Positions 31,368 through 39,716 of a stretch of 64,000 bases of DNA are shown one piece after another. The translations under genes and the position numbers were made by a program. Location of the stretch: contig DWXE01000020.1 in assembly GCA_019119355.1 (NCBI GenBank), positions 1 through 64,000 on the forward strand. Reading direction: 5' to 3'. The notes beneath the pieces are model-generated. The model worked only from the letters and a program-made list of their open reading frames with translations, ran no database searches and was not told the DNA's origin. Each line of letters starts with the position of its first letter. Within the stretch, counting starts at the first letter, position 1. This DNA is from Candidatus Eisenbergiella merdigallinarum. GTDB taxonomy: Bacteria; Bacillota; Clostridia; Lachnospirales; Lachnospiraceae.

Positions 31368-32213
31368 ATGAAGCATTTTATTATCATTACGAACAGAGGA
31401 AAGGATCCCGAACTTGAGGTGACCGGCCAGGTAGAAGGCTTTTTGACGCGGCATGGCTGCAGCTGCAGCGTCTATTCCGAAGAGCGCTCCAGCGGAGAGT
31501 GGGTGGATCTGCCTGAGGAACGGAAGGCGGACGGCATTCTCGTGCTGGGCGGGGACGGCACCCTGCTGAAGGCGGCTGCGGGGGCTTCCCGCGCCGGCAT
31601 TCCGGTGCTGGGGATCAACCTGGGCACCATGGGATATCTGGCGGAGGTGGAGCGGGCCAATCTGGACCAGGCCCTGGAAAAGCTGGTGCAGGGGACGTAC
31701 GCGGTGGAAGAGCGGATGATGCTCTCCGGACAGGTGATCCGGCAGGGCGAGGTGCTGGAAGATACCTGCGCCTTAAACGATATCACCATCACCAGAAACG
31801 GCCATCTTCAGATGCTCTATTTCCAGATTTTCGTCAACGAAAAGCTGCTGAAGGAATATCATGCGGACGGCATTATCCTGGCTACGCCCACGGGCTCTAC
31901 CGGGTACAACATGTCGGCGGGAGGGCCCATCGTGGAGCCCGGAGCCCGGCTGATTCTGCTGACTCCCATCTGTCCCCATACGCTTCAGACCAGGAGCGTG
32001 ATCCTGCGGGCGGAGGACGGGATATCCATCCGGATCCGGGAGAGGGACGGCAGGGAACGGCAGCATATGGAGGTCTGCTTTGACGGAAGCAGAAATCTCT
32101 CCCTGTGCCCGGGGGACGAGGTCCGCATTTCCAGAAGCCCCAGGGTAACGCCGATCATCAAGCTGAGCGAAGCCAGCTTTCTGGAAGTGCTGCACAGAAA
32201 GCTGAGCGAGTAG
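31368..32213 (+). CDS. nadK: NAD kinase
   Basis: Phosphorylates NAD to NADP. The family motifs 'VLGGDGTLLKAA', 'GTMGYLAEVE', 'NDITITRNG' and 'ATPTGSTGYNMSAGGPIV' (ends ATPTG and GPIV) are all present, with the catalytic Asp in GGDG. 281 residues, normal. Starts 3 nt after tlyA with AGGAG as ribosome site. Confidence 0.96.
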   Translation: MKHFIIITNRGKDPELEVTGQVEGFLTRHGCSCSVYSEERSSGEWVDLPEERKADGILVLGGDGTLLKAAAGASRAGIPVLGINLGTMGYLAEVERANLDQALEKLVQGTYAVEERMMLSGQVIRQGEVLEDTCALNDITITRNGHLQMLYFQIFVNEKLLKEYHADGIILATPTGSTGYNMSAGGPIVEPGARLILLTPICPHTLQTRSVILRAEDGISIRIRERDGRERQHMEVCFDGSRNLSLCPGDEVRISRSPRVTPIIKLSEASFLEVLHRKLSE

Positions 32214-32238
32214 AAAACAGATTAGGGGAACCGGAACG

Positions 32239-32694
32239 ATGAAGCAGAACAGACATCAAAAAATCGCGGAGCTGATCGCGGAATATGAGATCGAGACGCA
32301 GGAAGAGCTGGCGGAGAAGCTCAGGGAGGCGGGTTTTACCGTGACCCAGGCCACCATTTCCCGGGATATCCGGCAGATGAACCTGTCGAAGGTGCCTGCG
32401 GGAAACGGCAGGCAGAAATACGTGATCCTGCGGCCAGAGAACAGCGCGATGTCCGAAAAATATATACGGGTCCTGAAGGATGCGTTTGTTTCCATGGATA
32501 TGGCGCAGAATATTCTGGTGATGCGCACGGTGTCGGGGATGGCCATGGCCGTGGCGGCCGCGCTGGACGCCATGCATTTTAAGGAGCTGGTGGGCTGTAT
32601 CGCGGGAGACGATACCGTGATGATGGCTGTTCGTTCCGTGGAGGACACAAAGGTCCTGATGGAAAAAATCAGGGAATTGATCCACAGGGGATAA
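32239..32694 (+). CDS. argR: Arginine repressor
   Basis: Arginine-responsive winged-helix regulator. DNA-binding domain 1-70 with 'TQEELAEKLREAGFTVTQATISRDI' (from TQEEL to ISRDI), then the hexamerisation and arginine-binding domain with 'GCIAGDDTVMMAV' carrying the conserved Asp pair. 151 residues, normal. No arg genes lie nearby; position before recN is conserved in Firmicutes. It may regulate its own operon, but no ARG box was identified with confidence. Confidence 0.95.
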   Translation: MKQNRHQKIAELIAEYEIETQEELAEKLREAGFTVTQATISRDIRQMNLSKVPAGNGRQKYVILRPENSAMSEKYIRVLKDAFVSMDMAQNILVMRTVSGMAMAVAAALDAMHFKELVGCIAGDDTVMMAVRSVEDTKVLMEKIRELIHRG

Positions 32695-32705
32695 AGGAGC
32701 GGAAA

Positions 32706-34394
32706 GTGTTAGGAAGCTTGCATGTGAAAAATCTGGCTCTCATCGAGGAGACGGAAGTGGTGTTCGGACCCGGGCTGAACATACTGACCGGGGAGACCGG
32801 CGCCGGGAAATCGATTGTACTGGGGTCCATTGCGCTGGCGCTGGGGGCGAAGGCGGACAGGGAGATGATCCGCACGGGCGCTCCCTCTGCGCTCATCGAG
32901 CTGGATTTCGAGGTGCCGGAAGGAATCGGACAGGAACTGGAAAAACTGGAGGTTCCGGTGGAAGACGGGCATGTGATCCTGCAGAGAAAGATCCTTCCGG
33001 GCAGAAGCGTCTGCCGGGTCAACGGGGAGACCGTCAACGCCAGGCTGTTAAAGCAGCTGGCGGGACTTTTGATCGATATTCACGGACAGCGCGACAGCCA
33101 GGTGCTGCTGCAGACGAAAAAGCATCTGGAAATTCTGGACAGCTATGCCGGGGAACGCCTTCTTTCCAAAAAGGAAGAGATGAAGAGAGCCTGGAAGAAG
33201 CACGCCGCCATCGTTCGGGAAATCGGGGAAAACGCGCTGGACGAGTCCGCCAGAAAAAGGGAGCTTTCGCTGGCGCAGTTCGAGCTGGACGAGATTGGGG
33301 CGGCAGCCATCGAGGACGGGGAGGACGAGCGGCTTGAGAACGATTTTCGGCGGATGGCCAACAGCAGGAAAATCGCGGAATCCCTGAATCTGGCCTGTGC
33401 GCTGACGGGGGATTCCGACGGCCGTGGGGCCGCGGAGAGCGTGGGGCGGGCGCTGAGGGAACTGTCCGGAATCGTCTCTTTCGACGATAAGCTGGAAGAT
33501 TTTTACAGCCAGCTGTCCGAAGTGGACGGGCTGCTGAGCGATTTCAACCGCAGCGTCGCGGACTATATGGCGGATCTGGAATTCGATCCGGAAGAATTTC
33601 AGAATACGCAGGACCGCCTGAACGAAATCAACCGCCTGAAGGACAAGTACGGCAGGACCATCGGAGAAATCCGCGCGTACGAGCGCAGGCGGCGGGAAGA
33701 AGCGGACCGGCTGCTGCATCAGGAGGAATGGCTGGAGCGCAGGCGGCGGGAAGAAGAGGCCGCCCGGGAGGAAATGCTGTCCGTCGCAGAAGAGCTCACC
33801 GGGCTGCGCAGGGACGCGGCCGCCCGGTTTTCGGAAGGGATGCGGGAAGCGCTGCAGGATCTGAATTTCCTGCACGTGGAGTTCGGCGTTTCCCTGACGG
33901 AAAAGGAGCGCTGCTCGGAGGACGGGCAGGACGACGCGTCCTTCCTCATTTCCACCAATCCGGGGGAACCCTTAAAGCCGCTGGCTTCCGTGGCCAGCGG
34001 AGGCGAACTGTCCCGGATCATGCTGGCCTTAAAGACCATTACCGCAGGACAGGAACCGGCAGGGACGTTCATTTTCGATGAAATCGACGCCGGGATCAGC
34101 GGAAAGACCGCCTGGCAGGTTTCGCGGAAGCTGGGGATCCTCTCGAAAACCCACCAGATCATCTGCATCACCCATCTGCCGCAGATCGCGGCCATGGCGG
34201 ACCGGCATTTTTATATCGAAAAAAATGCGGTGATGGATTCCACCGCTACCACCATCCGCCAGCTTAAAGAGGCCGAAAGCTTGCAGGAACTGGCAAGGCT
34301 CTCCGGAGCGCCCGACATCACGGAGGGAGCGCTGAAAAATGCCCGCGAAATGAAAGAATTGGCAGAGAAAAACCGAAGAAAGGGAACATACTAA
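32706..34394 (+). CDS. recN: DNA repair protein RecN (SMC-like ATPase)
   Basis: Double-strand-break repair ATPase, 562 residues. Walker A 'GETGAGKSI' near 29-37, a long coiled coil in the middle (about 150-370) with Glu/Arg-rich heptads, ABC signature 'ASGGELSRIMLALK' near 433-446 and Walker B 'FIFDEIDAGISG'. GTG 32706 is set by AAAGGAG 6 nt upstream. Followed by a strong terminator. Located between argR and spoIVB as in most endospore formers. Confidence 0.96.
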   Translation: MLGSLHVKNLALIEETEVVFGPGLNILTGETGAGKSIVLGSIALALGAKADREMIRTGAPSALIELDFEVPEGIGQELEKLEVPVEDGHVILQRKILPGRSVCRVNGETVNARLLKQLAGLLIDIHGQRDSQVLLQTKKHLEILDSYAGERLLSKKEEMKRAWKKHAAIVREIGENALDESARKRELSLAQFELDEIGAAAIEDGEDERLENDFRRMANSRKIAESLNLACALTGDSDGRGAAESVGRALRELSGIVSFDDKLEDFYSQLSEVDGLLSDFNRSVADYMADLEFDPEEFQNTQDRLNEINRLKDKYGRTIGEIRAYERRRREEADRLLHQEEWLERRRREEEAAREEMLSVAEELTGLRRDAAARFSEGMREALQDLNFLHVEFGVSLTEKERCSEDGQDDASFLISTNPGEPLKPLASVASGGELSRIMLALKTITAGQEPAGTFIFDEIDAGISGKTAWQVSRKLGILSKTHQIICITHLPQIAAMADRHFYIEKNAVMDSTATTIRQLKEAESLQELARLSGAPDITEGALKNAREMKELAEKNRRKGTY

Positions 34395-34420
34395 AGAGGA
34401 CGTTGCAGTCCTCTTTTTTT
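34395..34420 (+). terminator. Rho-independent terminator after recN
   Basis: A perfect 7-bp stem AGAGGAC/GTCCTCT (34395-34401 and 34408-34414), 6-nt loop, run of seven T. It separates recN from spoIVB. Confidence 0.85.
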
Positions 34421-34518
34421 ATACCATGGGGAAATTTTCTTCCTGTCGTATAAAAAAAGATGGCGGATCGCACGGAATGCCCGTGTGCAAAACGGGCTCC
34501 ATACGGAAAGGATGTGAA

Positions 34519-35835
34519 ATGGTGGGGAAAAAATATACAGGAAAAAAACGGTTTTGGGGTCCGGCTCTGCTGATCGCCTTCAGCGCGGCAGTTCTCGGCG
34601 GCTGGATCTGGTTTACATGGGAAAAAATCCCGACTTCCATTCGGATTAAGGCAGGCGTGTCGCAGCAGCTCTCCTTCAACGTTCCGGTGAGCGGGGAGGT
34701 ATACCCGGATTTCGGGGAGCAAGGGCAGGAGGCGGTGCCCGCTGCGGGGATGCAGATGGAAACGGTGAAGGAAACGGCGTCGCTCCAGGTGGATTTGAGC
34801 CGGCCGGTGACGATGGTGGCCAATCGGACGCAGAATTATAAGATGAACGTGAAGCTGTTCGGCGTCATCCCCTTCAAGACGGTGCAGGTACAGGTGATTC
34901 CGGACGAAATGCTGATCCCGGCGGGCGTGCCCATCGGCATCTATGTCAAAACGGACGGGGTGATGGTGATCGCGGAGGGGGATTTCGAAGGGCTGGATCA
35001 TACGATGAAGGAGCCGGCGAGGCATCTGCTCATGGCCGGAGACTATATTTTGAAAGCGGACGGAAAGGAGCTGACATCCAAGCAGGAGCTGATGGAAAAA
35101 ATCGCGTCCGGATGCGGAGAAGAGATGGTTCTGACCATCCGCAGAGAGGGAGAAGTATTCGACATAAAGGTAAAACCGCAGCAGGATGCCGGAGGGGAAT
35201 ATAAGCTGGGAATCTGGATCCGGGATAACGCGCAGGGGGTGGGAACCATGACCTATCTGGACGAAAACGCTTCCTTCGGGGCCCTGGGACACGGGATCAA
35301 CGATACGGACACGGCGCTTTTGATGGACGTAAAACAGGGAAGCCTCTACAGGACGAAGATCGTGGATATCAAAAAAGGGCAGGACGGCGTGCCCGGAGAG
35401 CTGACCGGCGTGATCGACTATAATGCGGAGAACCGGATCGGCACCATCGATCAGAATTCCGTGGAGGGGATTTTCGGCACCCTGGAAGGGGGAATCCCGG
35501 AAAATTTGCAGGACAGGGCCATGCCCATCGGGCTCAAGCAGGACGTCAGGATCGGGGAGGCCACCATCCTGTGCTGCGTGGACGGGCAGGAGAATCCCCG
35601 GGAATATGCGGTGGAAATTACGGCGGTCCATCTGGATCACGATAACGTGAACCGGGGGCTGGAACTGGAGGTGACGGATCCCGGGCTGCTGGAACAGACC
35701 GGGGGGATCGTTCAGGGAATGTCGGGCTCCCCCATCCTGCAGGACGGGAAAATCATCGGGGCGGTGACCCACGTGCTGGTGCAGGATCCCACCAGGGGAT
35801 ACGGGATTTTCATCGAAAACATGCTGGAGGAGTAG
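34519..35835 (+). CDS. spoIVB: SpoIVB serine peptidase (S55 family)
   Basis: The forespore-made protease that crosses the inner forespore membrane and triggers processing of pro-sigma-K. About 438 residues from ATG 34519, chosen for AAAGGA upstream and a signal anchor right after (about 15-36). A PDZ domain covers about 130-225. The peptidase domain has the S55 catalytic His in 'FGALGHGINDTD' and the catalytic Ser in 'QGMSGSPILQDG'. No key residue is missing. It lies upstream of the spo0A-type gene, its conserved place. Sigma-G control is expected from the family; a convincing sigma-G promoter was not seen. Confidence 0.95.
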   Translation: MVGKKYTGKKRFWGPALLIAFSAAVLGGWIWFTWEKIPTSIRIKAGVSQQLSFNVPVSGEVYPDFGEQGQEAVPAAGMQMETVKETASLQVDLSRPVTMVANRTQNYKMNVKLFGVIPFKTVQVQVIPDEMLIPAGVPIGIYVKTDGVMVIAEGDFEGLDHTMKEPARHLLMAGDYILKADGKELTSKQELMEKIASGCGEEMVLTIRREGEVFDIKVKPQQDAGGEYKLGIWIRDNAQGVGTMTYLDENASFGALGHGINDTDTALLMDVKQGSLYRTKIVDIKKGQDGVPGELTGVIDYNAENRIGTIDQNSVEGIFGTLEGGIPENLQDRAMPIGLKQDVRIGEATILCCVDGQENPREYAVEITAVHLDHDNVNRGLELEVTDPGLLEQTGGIVQGMSGSPILQDGKIIGAVTHVLVQDPTRGYGIFIENMLEE

Positions 35836-35859
35836 AGGGGGAACGAAAAAGGGACTCCG

Positions 35860-35891
35860 TTTTTCGAGCCGCTTCGACCATTTTCGAAAAA
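35860..35891. promoter_or_regulatory. Cluster of TTCGA motifs, possible degenerate Spo0A boxes
   Basis: TTCGAG, TTCGAC and TTCGAA occur within 32 nt, including an inverted pair TTTTTCGA/TCGAAAAA (35860-35867 and 35884-35891). On the minus strand GGTCGAA is one mismatch from the Spo0A box TGNCGAA. The position, about 70-100 nt upstream of the -35 element, could serve autoregulation. Confidence 0.3.
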
Positions 35892-35900
35892 AGGACGGAA

Positions 35901-35947
35901 AAAAGGCGCGTAAATACCGCGAAAAGACGGGAATTTGTGCGCCTTTT
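35901..35947 (+). terminator. Terminator-like hairpin after spoIVB
   Basis: AAAAGGCGC (35901-35909) pairs with GCGCCTTTT (35939-35947), 29-nt loop. It probably ends the spoIVB transcript and could work in both directions. Confidence 0.5.
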
Positions 35948-35962
35948 CACGATGTCAATTTC

Positions 35963-35992
35963 TTGCAGAAACTTCCATTTTGAGACTATAAT
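35963..35992 (+). promoter_or_regulatory. Sigma-A promoter of the spo0A-type gene
   Basis: TTGCAG at 35963-35968 and a perfect TATAAT at 35987-35992, 18-nt spacer. It gives an 85-90-nt leader. Confidence 0.65.
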
Positions 35993-36008
35993 GAGCGTGC
36001 CAGGCGGG

Positions 36009-36037
36009 AAAAACGCAGTCGGATCCAGGCGTTTTTT
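36009..36037 (+). promoter_or_regulatory. Leader hairpin with T run before the spo0A-type gene
   Basis: AAAAACGC (36009-36016) pairs with GCGTTTTT (36029-36036), followed by a T run. The stem is weak, but it resembles a small intrinsic terminator inside the 5' leader and could act as an attenuator. Confidence 0.35.
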
Positions 36038-36084
36038 CGAAGATCGCCGGGCTTTTCAAGATAAAACAGGATGGAGGAATTTCA

Positions 36085-36603
36085 ATGGAACAGCTTAGCA
36101 TGACTGCGGGAAAAGAAGGCGAAAGAGTCGTACAGATTCTGACGGATCTGATGAAAAACAATAGAGAGTTTCAGATTATGATTACGGTTCCGGCGTCCGG
36201 CGCCGCCAGGGCGGATGAGGAACGGGAGATTCCGGTTTTGACGAAGGCGGAACACAATCTGGAAAAGGATGTGACGGATATGATCCACGAGATCGGCGTC
36301 CCGGCCCACATCAAGGGCTATCAGTATCTGCGGGAGGCCATTCAGATGTCGGTGAACGACATGGATATGCTGGGCTCCATCACCAAGACCCTCTATCCCA
36401 CCATCGCCGCGAAATATCAGACGACGCCCAGCCGGGTGGAGCGGGCCATCCGGCACGCCATCGAAGTGGCGTGGAACCGGGGAAGGATGGAGACTCTGGA
36501 CGCGCTGTTTGGATACACCATCAACACCGGAAAGGGAAAACCCACCAATTCGGAATTCATCGCCCTGATCGCCGATAAAATCCGCCTGCAGTACAAGGAA
36601 TAA
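36085..36603 (+). CDS. spo0A: Spo0A-type sporulation regulator lacking the receiver domain
   Basis: 172 residues, against about 265 for normal Spo0A. Residues about 60-172 are the Spo0A effector domain: '[18 protein letters not shown]', '[12 protein letters not shown]', the recognition-helix text '[18 protein letters not shown]' and '[15 protein letters not shown]'. The N-terminal 55 residues hold no receiver: the Asp pair, phospho-Asp and Lys are absent. Residues about 12-34 ([22 protein letters not shown], from GERVV to QIMI) vaguely recall the first helix and second strand of a receiver. The ATG has an excellent GGAGG site. Only 249 nt separate it from spoIVB, too little for a receiver. 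Position after spoIVB is the classical spo0A locus. Confidence 0.85.
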   Translation: MEQLSMTAGKEGERVVQILTDLMKNNREFQIMITVPASGAARADEEREIPVLTKAEHNLEKDVTDMIHEIGVPAHIKGYQYLREAIQMSVNDMDMLGSITKTLYPTIAAKYQTTPSRVERAIRHAIEVAWNRGRMETLDALFGYTINTGKGKPTNSEFIALIADKIRLQYKE

Positions 36604-36707
36604 GGCGGTCAAAAAGTCCTTTCATTCAAGATGGGAATGATGTATAATAGACAAAAGGCTTGCTTAGGGGAAGCAAATCACAATACATCTATATGGGAGG
36701 ATACAAA

Positions 36708-38153
36708 ATGAAGAAGATTCTGTTTGTGGCATCGGAGGGCGTGCCCTTTATCAAAACAGGCGGCCTGGCGGATGTGGTCGGCTCCCTGCCGAAATGCATC
36801 GATAAGGAATATTACGACGTGCGGGTGATCCTGCCCAAGTACAACTGCATGCACCAGGACAAGAAGGATATGCTCCATTACCGTGACCACTTTTACATGG
36901 AGTTCCACTGGAAGAACGAGTATGTGGGAATCCTGGAAGCGGAATACGACGGAATCAAATATTACTTTATCGATAACGAATACTATTTCAACGGCTTTAA
37001 ACCCTATGGCGACAACGTGCTGTTCGAGATCGAGAAATTTGCGTTCTTCTCCAAAGCGGCGCTGTCCATCCTGCCCGTGATCGGTTTTCGCCCGGATCTG
37101 ATTCACTGCCACGACTGGCAGACAGCCCTGATTCCCGTGTATCTGCATGAGCGCTTCGCGGGCGGCGACTTTTACCGCGGGATGAAGACGGTCATGACCA
37201 TCCACAATCTGAAGTTCCAGGGCAAGTGGAACATCAAGGATGTGCAGGACATCACGGGCCTTTCCAGCTACTATTTCACTCCGGATAAGCTGGAAGCCTA
37301 TAAGGACGCCAATCTGCTCAAGGGCGGCCTGGTCTTCGCCGACGCCATCACCACGGTGAGCGACACGTACGCGGAGGAGATCAAGACGGCCTTTTACGGA
37401 GAAGGGCTGGACGGCCTGATGCGGGCCCGCGCCCACGACCTGCGCGGCATCGTCAACGGCATCGACTACGAAGAGTTCAACCCGGAGACGGACCGCTATA
37501 TCGTCAACCACTATAACGCGGTGAACTTCCGCAAGGAGAAGATCAAGAACAAGAGGGCGCTGCAGGCCGAAGTCGGCCTGGAGCAGAACGACAAGGCCAT
37601 GCTCATCGGCGTCGTTTCCCGGCTGACGGACCAGAAGGGCTTCGACCTGATCGCCTATGTGATGGATGAGCTGTGTCAGGACAACATCCAGCTGGTGGTT
37701 CTGGGAACCGGGGAAGAGCGCTACGAGAACATGTTCCGCCATTTCGCATGGAAATACGGCGGGAAGGTGTCCGCTCAGATCTATTACTCGGAAGAGCTTT
37801 CCCACAAGATCTACGCGGCCTGCGACGCGTTTCTGATGCCCTCGCTGTTCGAGCCCTGCGGCCTGAGCCAGCTGATGAGCCTCCGTTACGGGACCGTGCC
37901 CATCGTGCGGGAGACCGGCGGCCTGAAGGATACGGTGCAGCCTTACAACGAATACGACGGGACGGGAACCGGATTCTCCTTCACCAACTACAACGCGCAC
38001 GAGATGCTCTCCGCCGTCCGCTATGCGGAGCAGATCTACTACGATAAGAAGCGCGAGTGGAACAAGATCGTGGACCGCGCCATGGCGGCGGATTTCTCCT
38101 GGTATGTTTCCGCGAAGAAATATCAGGAGATGTACGACTGGCTGATTGGCTGA
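36708..38153 (+). CDS. glgA: Glycogen synthase (ADP-glucose)
   Basis: GT5-family transferase that extends alpha-1,4-glucan. Residues 1-25 give 'MKKILFVASEG' and 'KTGGLADVVGSLPK' (the ADP-glucose-binding KxGGL). The C-terminal GT-B half has 'GVVSRLTDQKGFDLI' and 'PSLFEPCGLSQLMSLRYGTVP' (ends PSLFEP and GTVP) with the catalytic Glu. 481 residues, normal. ATG 36708 follows GGGAGG; an upstream in-frame start has no ribosome site. A -10-like TATAAT lies at 36643-36648 with a poor -35. No other glycogen genes are in the window. Confidence 0.95.
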   Translation: MKKILFVASEGVPFIKTGGLADVVGSLPKCIDKEYYDVRVILPKYNCMHQDKKDMLHYRDHFYMEFHWKNEYVGILEAEYDGIKYYFIDNEYYFNGFKPYGDNVLFEIEKFAFFSKAALSILPVIGFRPDLIHCHDWQTALIPVYLHERFAGGDFYRGMKTVMTIHNLKFQGKWNIKDVQDITGLSSYYFTPDKLEAYKDANLLKGGLVFADAITTVSDTYAEEIKTAFYGEGLDGLMRARAHDLRGIVNGIDYEEFNPETDRYIVNHYNAVNFRKEKIKNKRALQAEVGLEQNDKAMLIGVVSRLTDQKGFDLIAYVMDELCQDNIQLVVLGTGEERYENMFRHFAWKYGGKVSAQIYYSEELSHKIYAACDAFLMPSLFEPCGLSQLMSLRYGTVPIVRETGGLKDTVQPYNEYDGTGTGFSFTNYNAHEMLSAVRYAEQIYYDKKREWNKIVDRAMAADFSWYVSAKKYQEMYDWLIG

Positions 38154-38176
38154 TCGAAAACTCCATAGAACAGACG

Positions 38177-38220
38177 ATACCGGCAAGACGGAAACCTCCG
38201 TTTTGCCGGTATATTTTTTT
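38177..38220 (+). terminator. Rho-independent terminator after glgA
   Basis: A 16-bp stem starting ATACCGGCAA (38177-38192) and closing at 38197-38212, with one non-Watson-Crick position, 4-nt loop, followed by a T run to 38220. Confidence 0.9.
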
Positions 38221-38274
38221 GCCCGGCTGGAAACCATATCCATAAAAAGATTTCGAAAAGAAAGGAAATGAACG

Positions 38275-39156
38275 ATGAGAAGGAAAAGCGTCTGGATCCT
38301 TTTGGCGATATTGGCGGTCCTCCTGGCCGTCTGGGCGGTTTCCTGCAGCCGAAGCGGGAAAGGGGGCCCAAAGGGCGGGGGAGAAGGGGAAGCGGAAAGC
38401 CGGATGCCGGAGGGCCGGGAGGTGGACGGCGCGGCGCAGAAGGCGCCGGGGGAAGGCGGAGGAGAAACGGAACCGGACCGTCTGGCCGGAGGGGGAACCG
38501 GAACGCTGACTTATGCGGTGAAGGAGACGCAGCAGGAATATCGGGCGGATGACGGAACGCCGATCTTTCGGGCGAAGCTGTCCTGGCCGGCCTTCGACGG
38601 AGACGGAGAGGGAATTGAAGAAATCAACCGGTTTTTTGAGAGCTGGGCGCAGGGGAAGCTGGCGGAATACGCGGATGCGCAGAATTCCACCAGACAGGCG
38701 GCGCTGGAGGTCTACCGGGAAAGCCGGAATTCCAGTTGGACGGGCCCCTGGGGCGAAAGCTACGGGGTGGAGGCGGTGCAGACCCATGGGGACTATGTGA
38801 GCGTCCTCATGACCTCTTTCCTGGAGGATGGCGGCGCCCCCGGACTGCCCTGCCGGGAGGGACATCTGTTCCGGCTGACGGACGGACAGCCGGTGGGAAT
38901 CTGCGAGATGACGGGGAAAAATCAGGAAGAGTGGGACCGGCTGCTGCGGGAGCGTTTTTCCGCCGCGATCCGGGAAGGGGACCGCGCCCTCTATTACGAA
39001 AACGCGCTGGAAACGCTGCGGACCTACGATATGAGAAACGCCGGATGCTATCTGACGGAGACGGGCATCGTTTTCTATCTGGAGCCCTACGAAATCGCGC
39101 CCTATGCCACGGGATACGTGGAAGTTTCCGTTTCCTATGAGGACGCGGGCGCATAA
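38275..39156 (+). CDS. Lipoprotein with DUF3298-like (RsiV-type) domain
   Basis: A 293-residue exported protein. Residues 1-24 are a signal peptide with lipobox 'AVSC'. A Gly/Glu/Arg-rich linker spans about 26-78. The remainder resembles DUF4163/DUF3298: 'FRAKLSWPAFDG', 'INRFFESW', 'VLMTSFLEDGGAPGLP', 'HLFRLTDGQPV' and 'VFYLEPYEIAPYATGYVEVSV' (ends VFYLEP and VEVSV). In RsiV this fold binds lysozyme, but there is no sigma factor gene adjacent and no anti-sigma domain, so function is open. GAAAGGAA precedes the ATG. Confidence 0.7.
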   Translation: MRRKSVWILLAILAVLLAVWAVSCSRSGKGGPKGGGEGEAESRMPEGREVDGAAQKAPGEGGGETEPDRLAGGGTGTLTYAVKETQQEYRADDGTPIFRAKLSWPAFDGDGEGIEEINRFFESWAQGKLAEYADAQNSTRQAALEVYRESRNSSWTGPWGESYGVEAVQTHGDYVSVLMTSFLEDGGAPGLPCREGHLFRLTDGQPVGICEMTGKNQEEWDRLLRERFSAAIREGDRALYYENALETLRTYDMRNAGCYLTETGIVFYLEPYEIAPYATGYVEVSVSYEDAGA

Positions 39157-39180
39157 AGCGCCGGGGATGCGGGCATACTT
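39151..39180 (+). promoter_or_regulatory. Possible mother-cell sigma promoter of coat genes
   Basis: GCATAAA (39151-39157) and CATACTT (39174-39180) resemble sigma-E elements, but the 16-nt spacing is longer than ideal. Weak support. Confidence 0.3.
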
Positions 39181-39209
39181 GAATTGTAAAAAAGAAGGAG
39201 GTAAAAGCG

Positions 39210-39395
39210 ATGGCGAATTTATCGGAACTCGAGCTGCAGAATCTGCGCCACCTCATCGGCGGGTATGATACGACCCACTGCAAGATGCAGGAATACGCGA
39301 ACTGCGCACAGGATGTACAGATCAAACAGTTTTTTGAAAAAGGGGCGAAATCCGCGATGGAGAACAAGCAGGCCCTGATGAAATTTCTGCAGTAG
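39210..39395 (+). CDS. Small CotF-like spore coat protein
   Basis: A 61-residue helical protein: 'LSELELQNLRHLIGGYDTTHCKMQEYANCAQD' in the first half (ends LSELE and NCAQD) and 'FFEKGAKSAMENKQALMKFL' in the second (ends FFEKG and MKFL). This resembles the half-length CotF/ferritin-like helical hairpins found as pairs in Clostridia. AGGAGG lies 9 nt before the ATG. The next gene encodes the apparent partner half. Assignment rests on pattern recognition only. Confidence 0.6.
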   Translation: MANLSELELQNLRHLIGGYDTTHCKMQEYANCAQDVQIKQFFEKGAKSAMENKQALMKFLQ

Positions 39396-39408
39396 GAGGG
39401 ATGAGGGA

Positions 39409-39666
39409 ATGTTGGAAGACAAGACGATGGTGGCGGATGCCCTGACCGGAATCAACGGCGAACTGATGCGTTTTGGGGAGATGATCCCCCAGACGGACAA
39501 CAAGGAACTGAAAACTACGCTGAAACAGTTCCGGGCTGCCTGCGAGCAGTCCCAGGAAGAACTGTACCAGATCGCGCGGGAAAAATCCTATTACGTGCCC
39601 GCCGCGAAGGCCACGCAGGAAGAAGTGGACCACGTGAAGAGCCTGTTTACCGGGAAGACCATGTAA
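39409..39666 (+). CDS. CotF-family spore coat protein
   Basis: 85 residues, mainly helical, beginning 'MLEDKTMVADALTGINGELMRFG' (ends MLEDK and LMRFG) and containing 'EELYQIAREKSYYVPAAKAT', the 'YY-P' turn typical of CotF-like coat proteins. It starts 13 nt after the preceding small gene with AGGAGGG as ribosome site, so the two are an operon. Expected in the mother cell late in sporulation. Ends at a bidirectional terminator facing rqcH. Confidence 0.7.
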   Translation: MLEDKTMVADALTGINGELMRFGEMIPQTDNKELKTTLKQFRAACEQSQEELYQIAREKSYYVPAAKATQEEVDHVKSLFTGKTM

Positions 39667-39711
39667 AAAAAACGTGCAGCGCCGTGAGACGAAAGGCGCT
39701 GCACGTTTTTT
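39667..39711. terminator. Bidirectional terminator between coat genes and rqcH
   Basis: AACGTGCAGCGCC (39671-39683) and GGCGCTGCACGTT (39695-39707), 11-nt loop, flanked by an A run on one side and a T run on the other, so it serves both converging transcripts. Confidence 0.9.
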
Positions 39712-39716
39712 ATCCG

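Noticed and set aside
34421-34518. Sigma-G promoter for spoIVB
   Set aside because: GAATG and CATACGG words are present but their spacing (about 20 nt) and the -10 sequence do not fit well enough.
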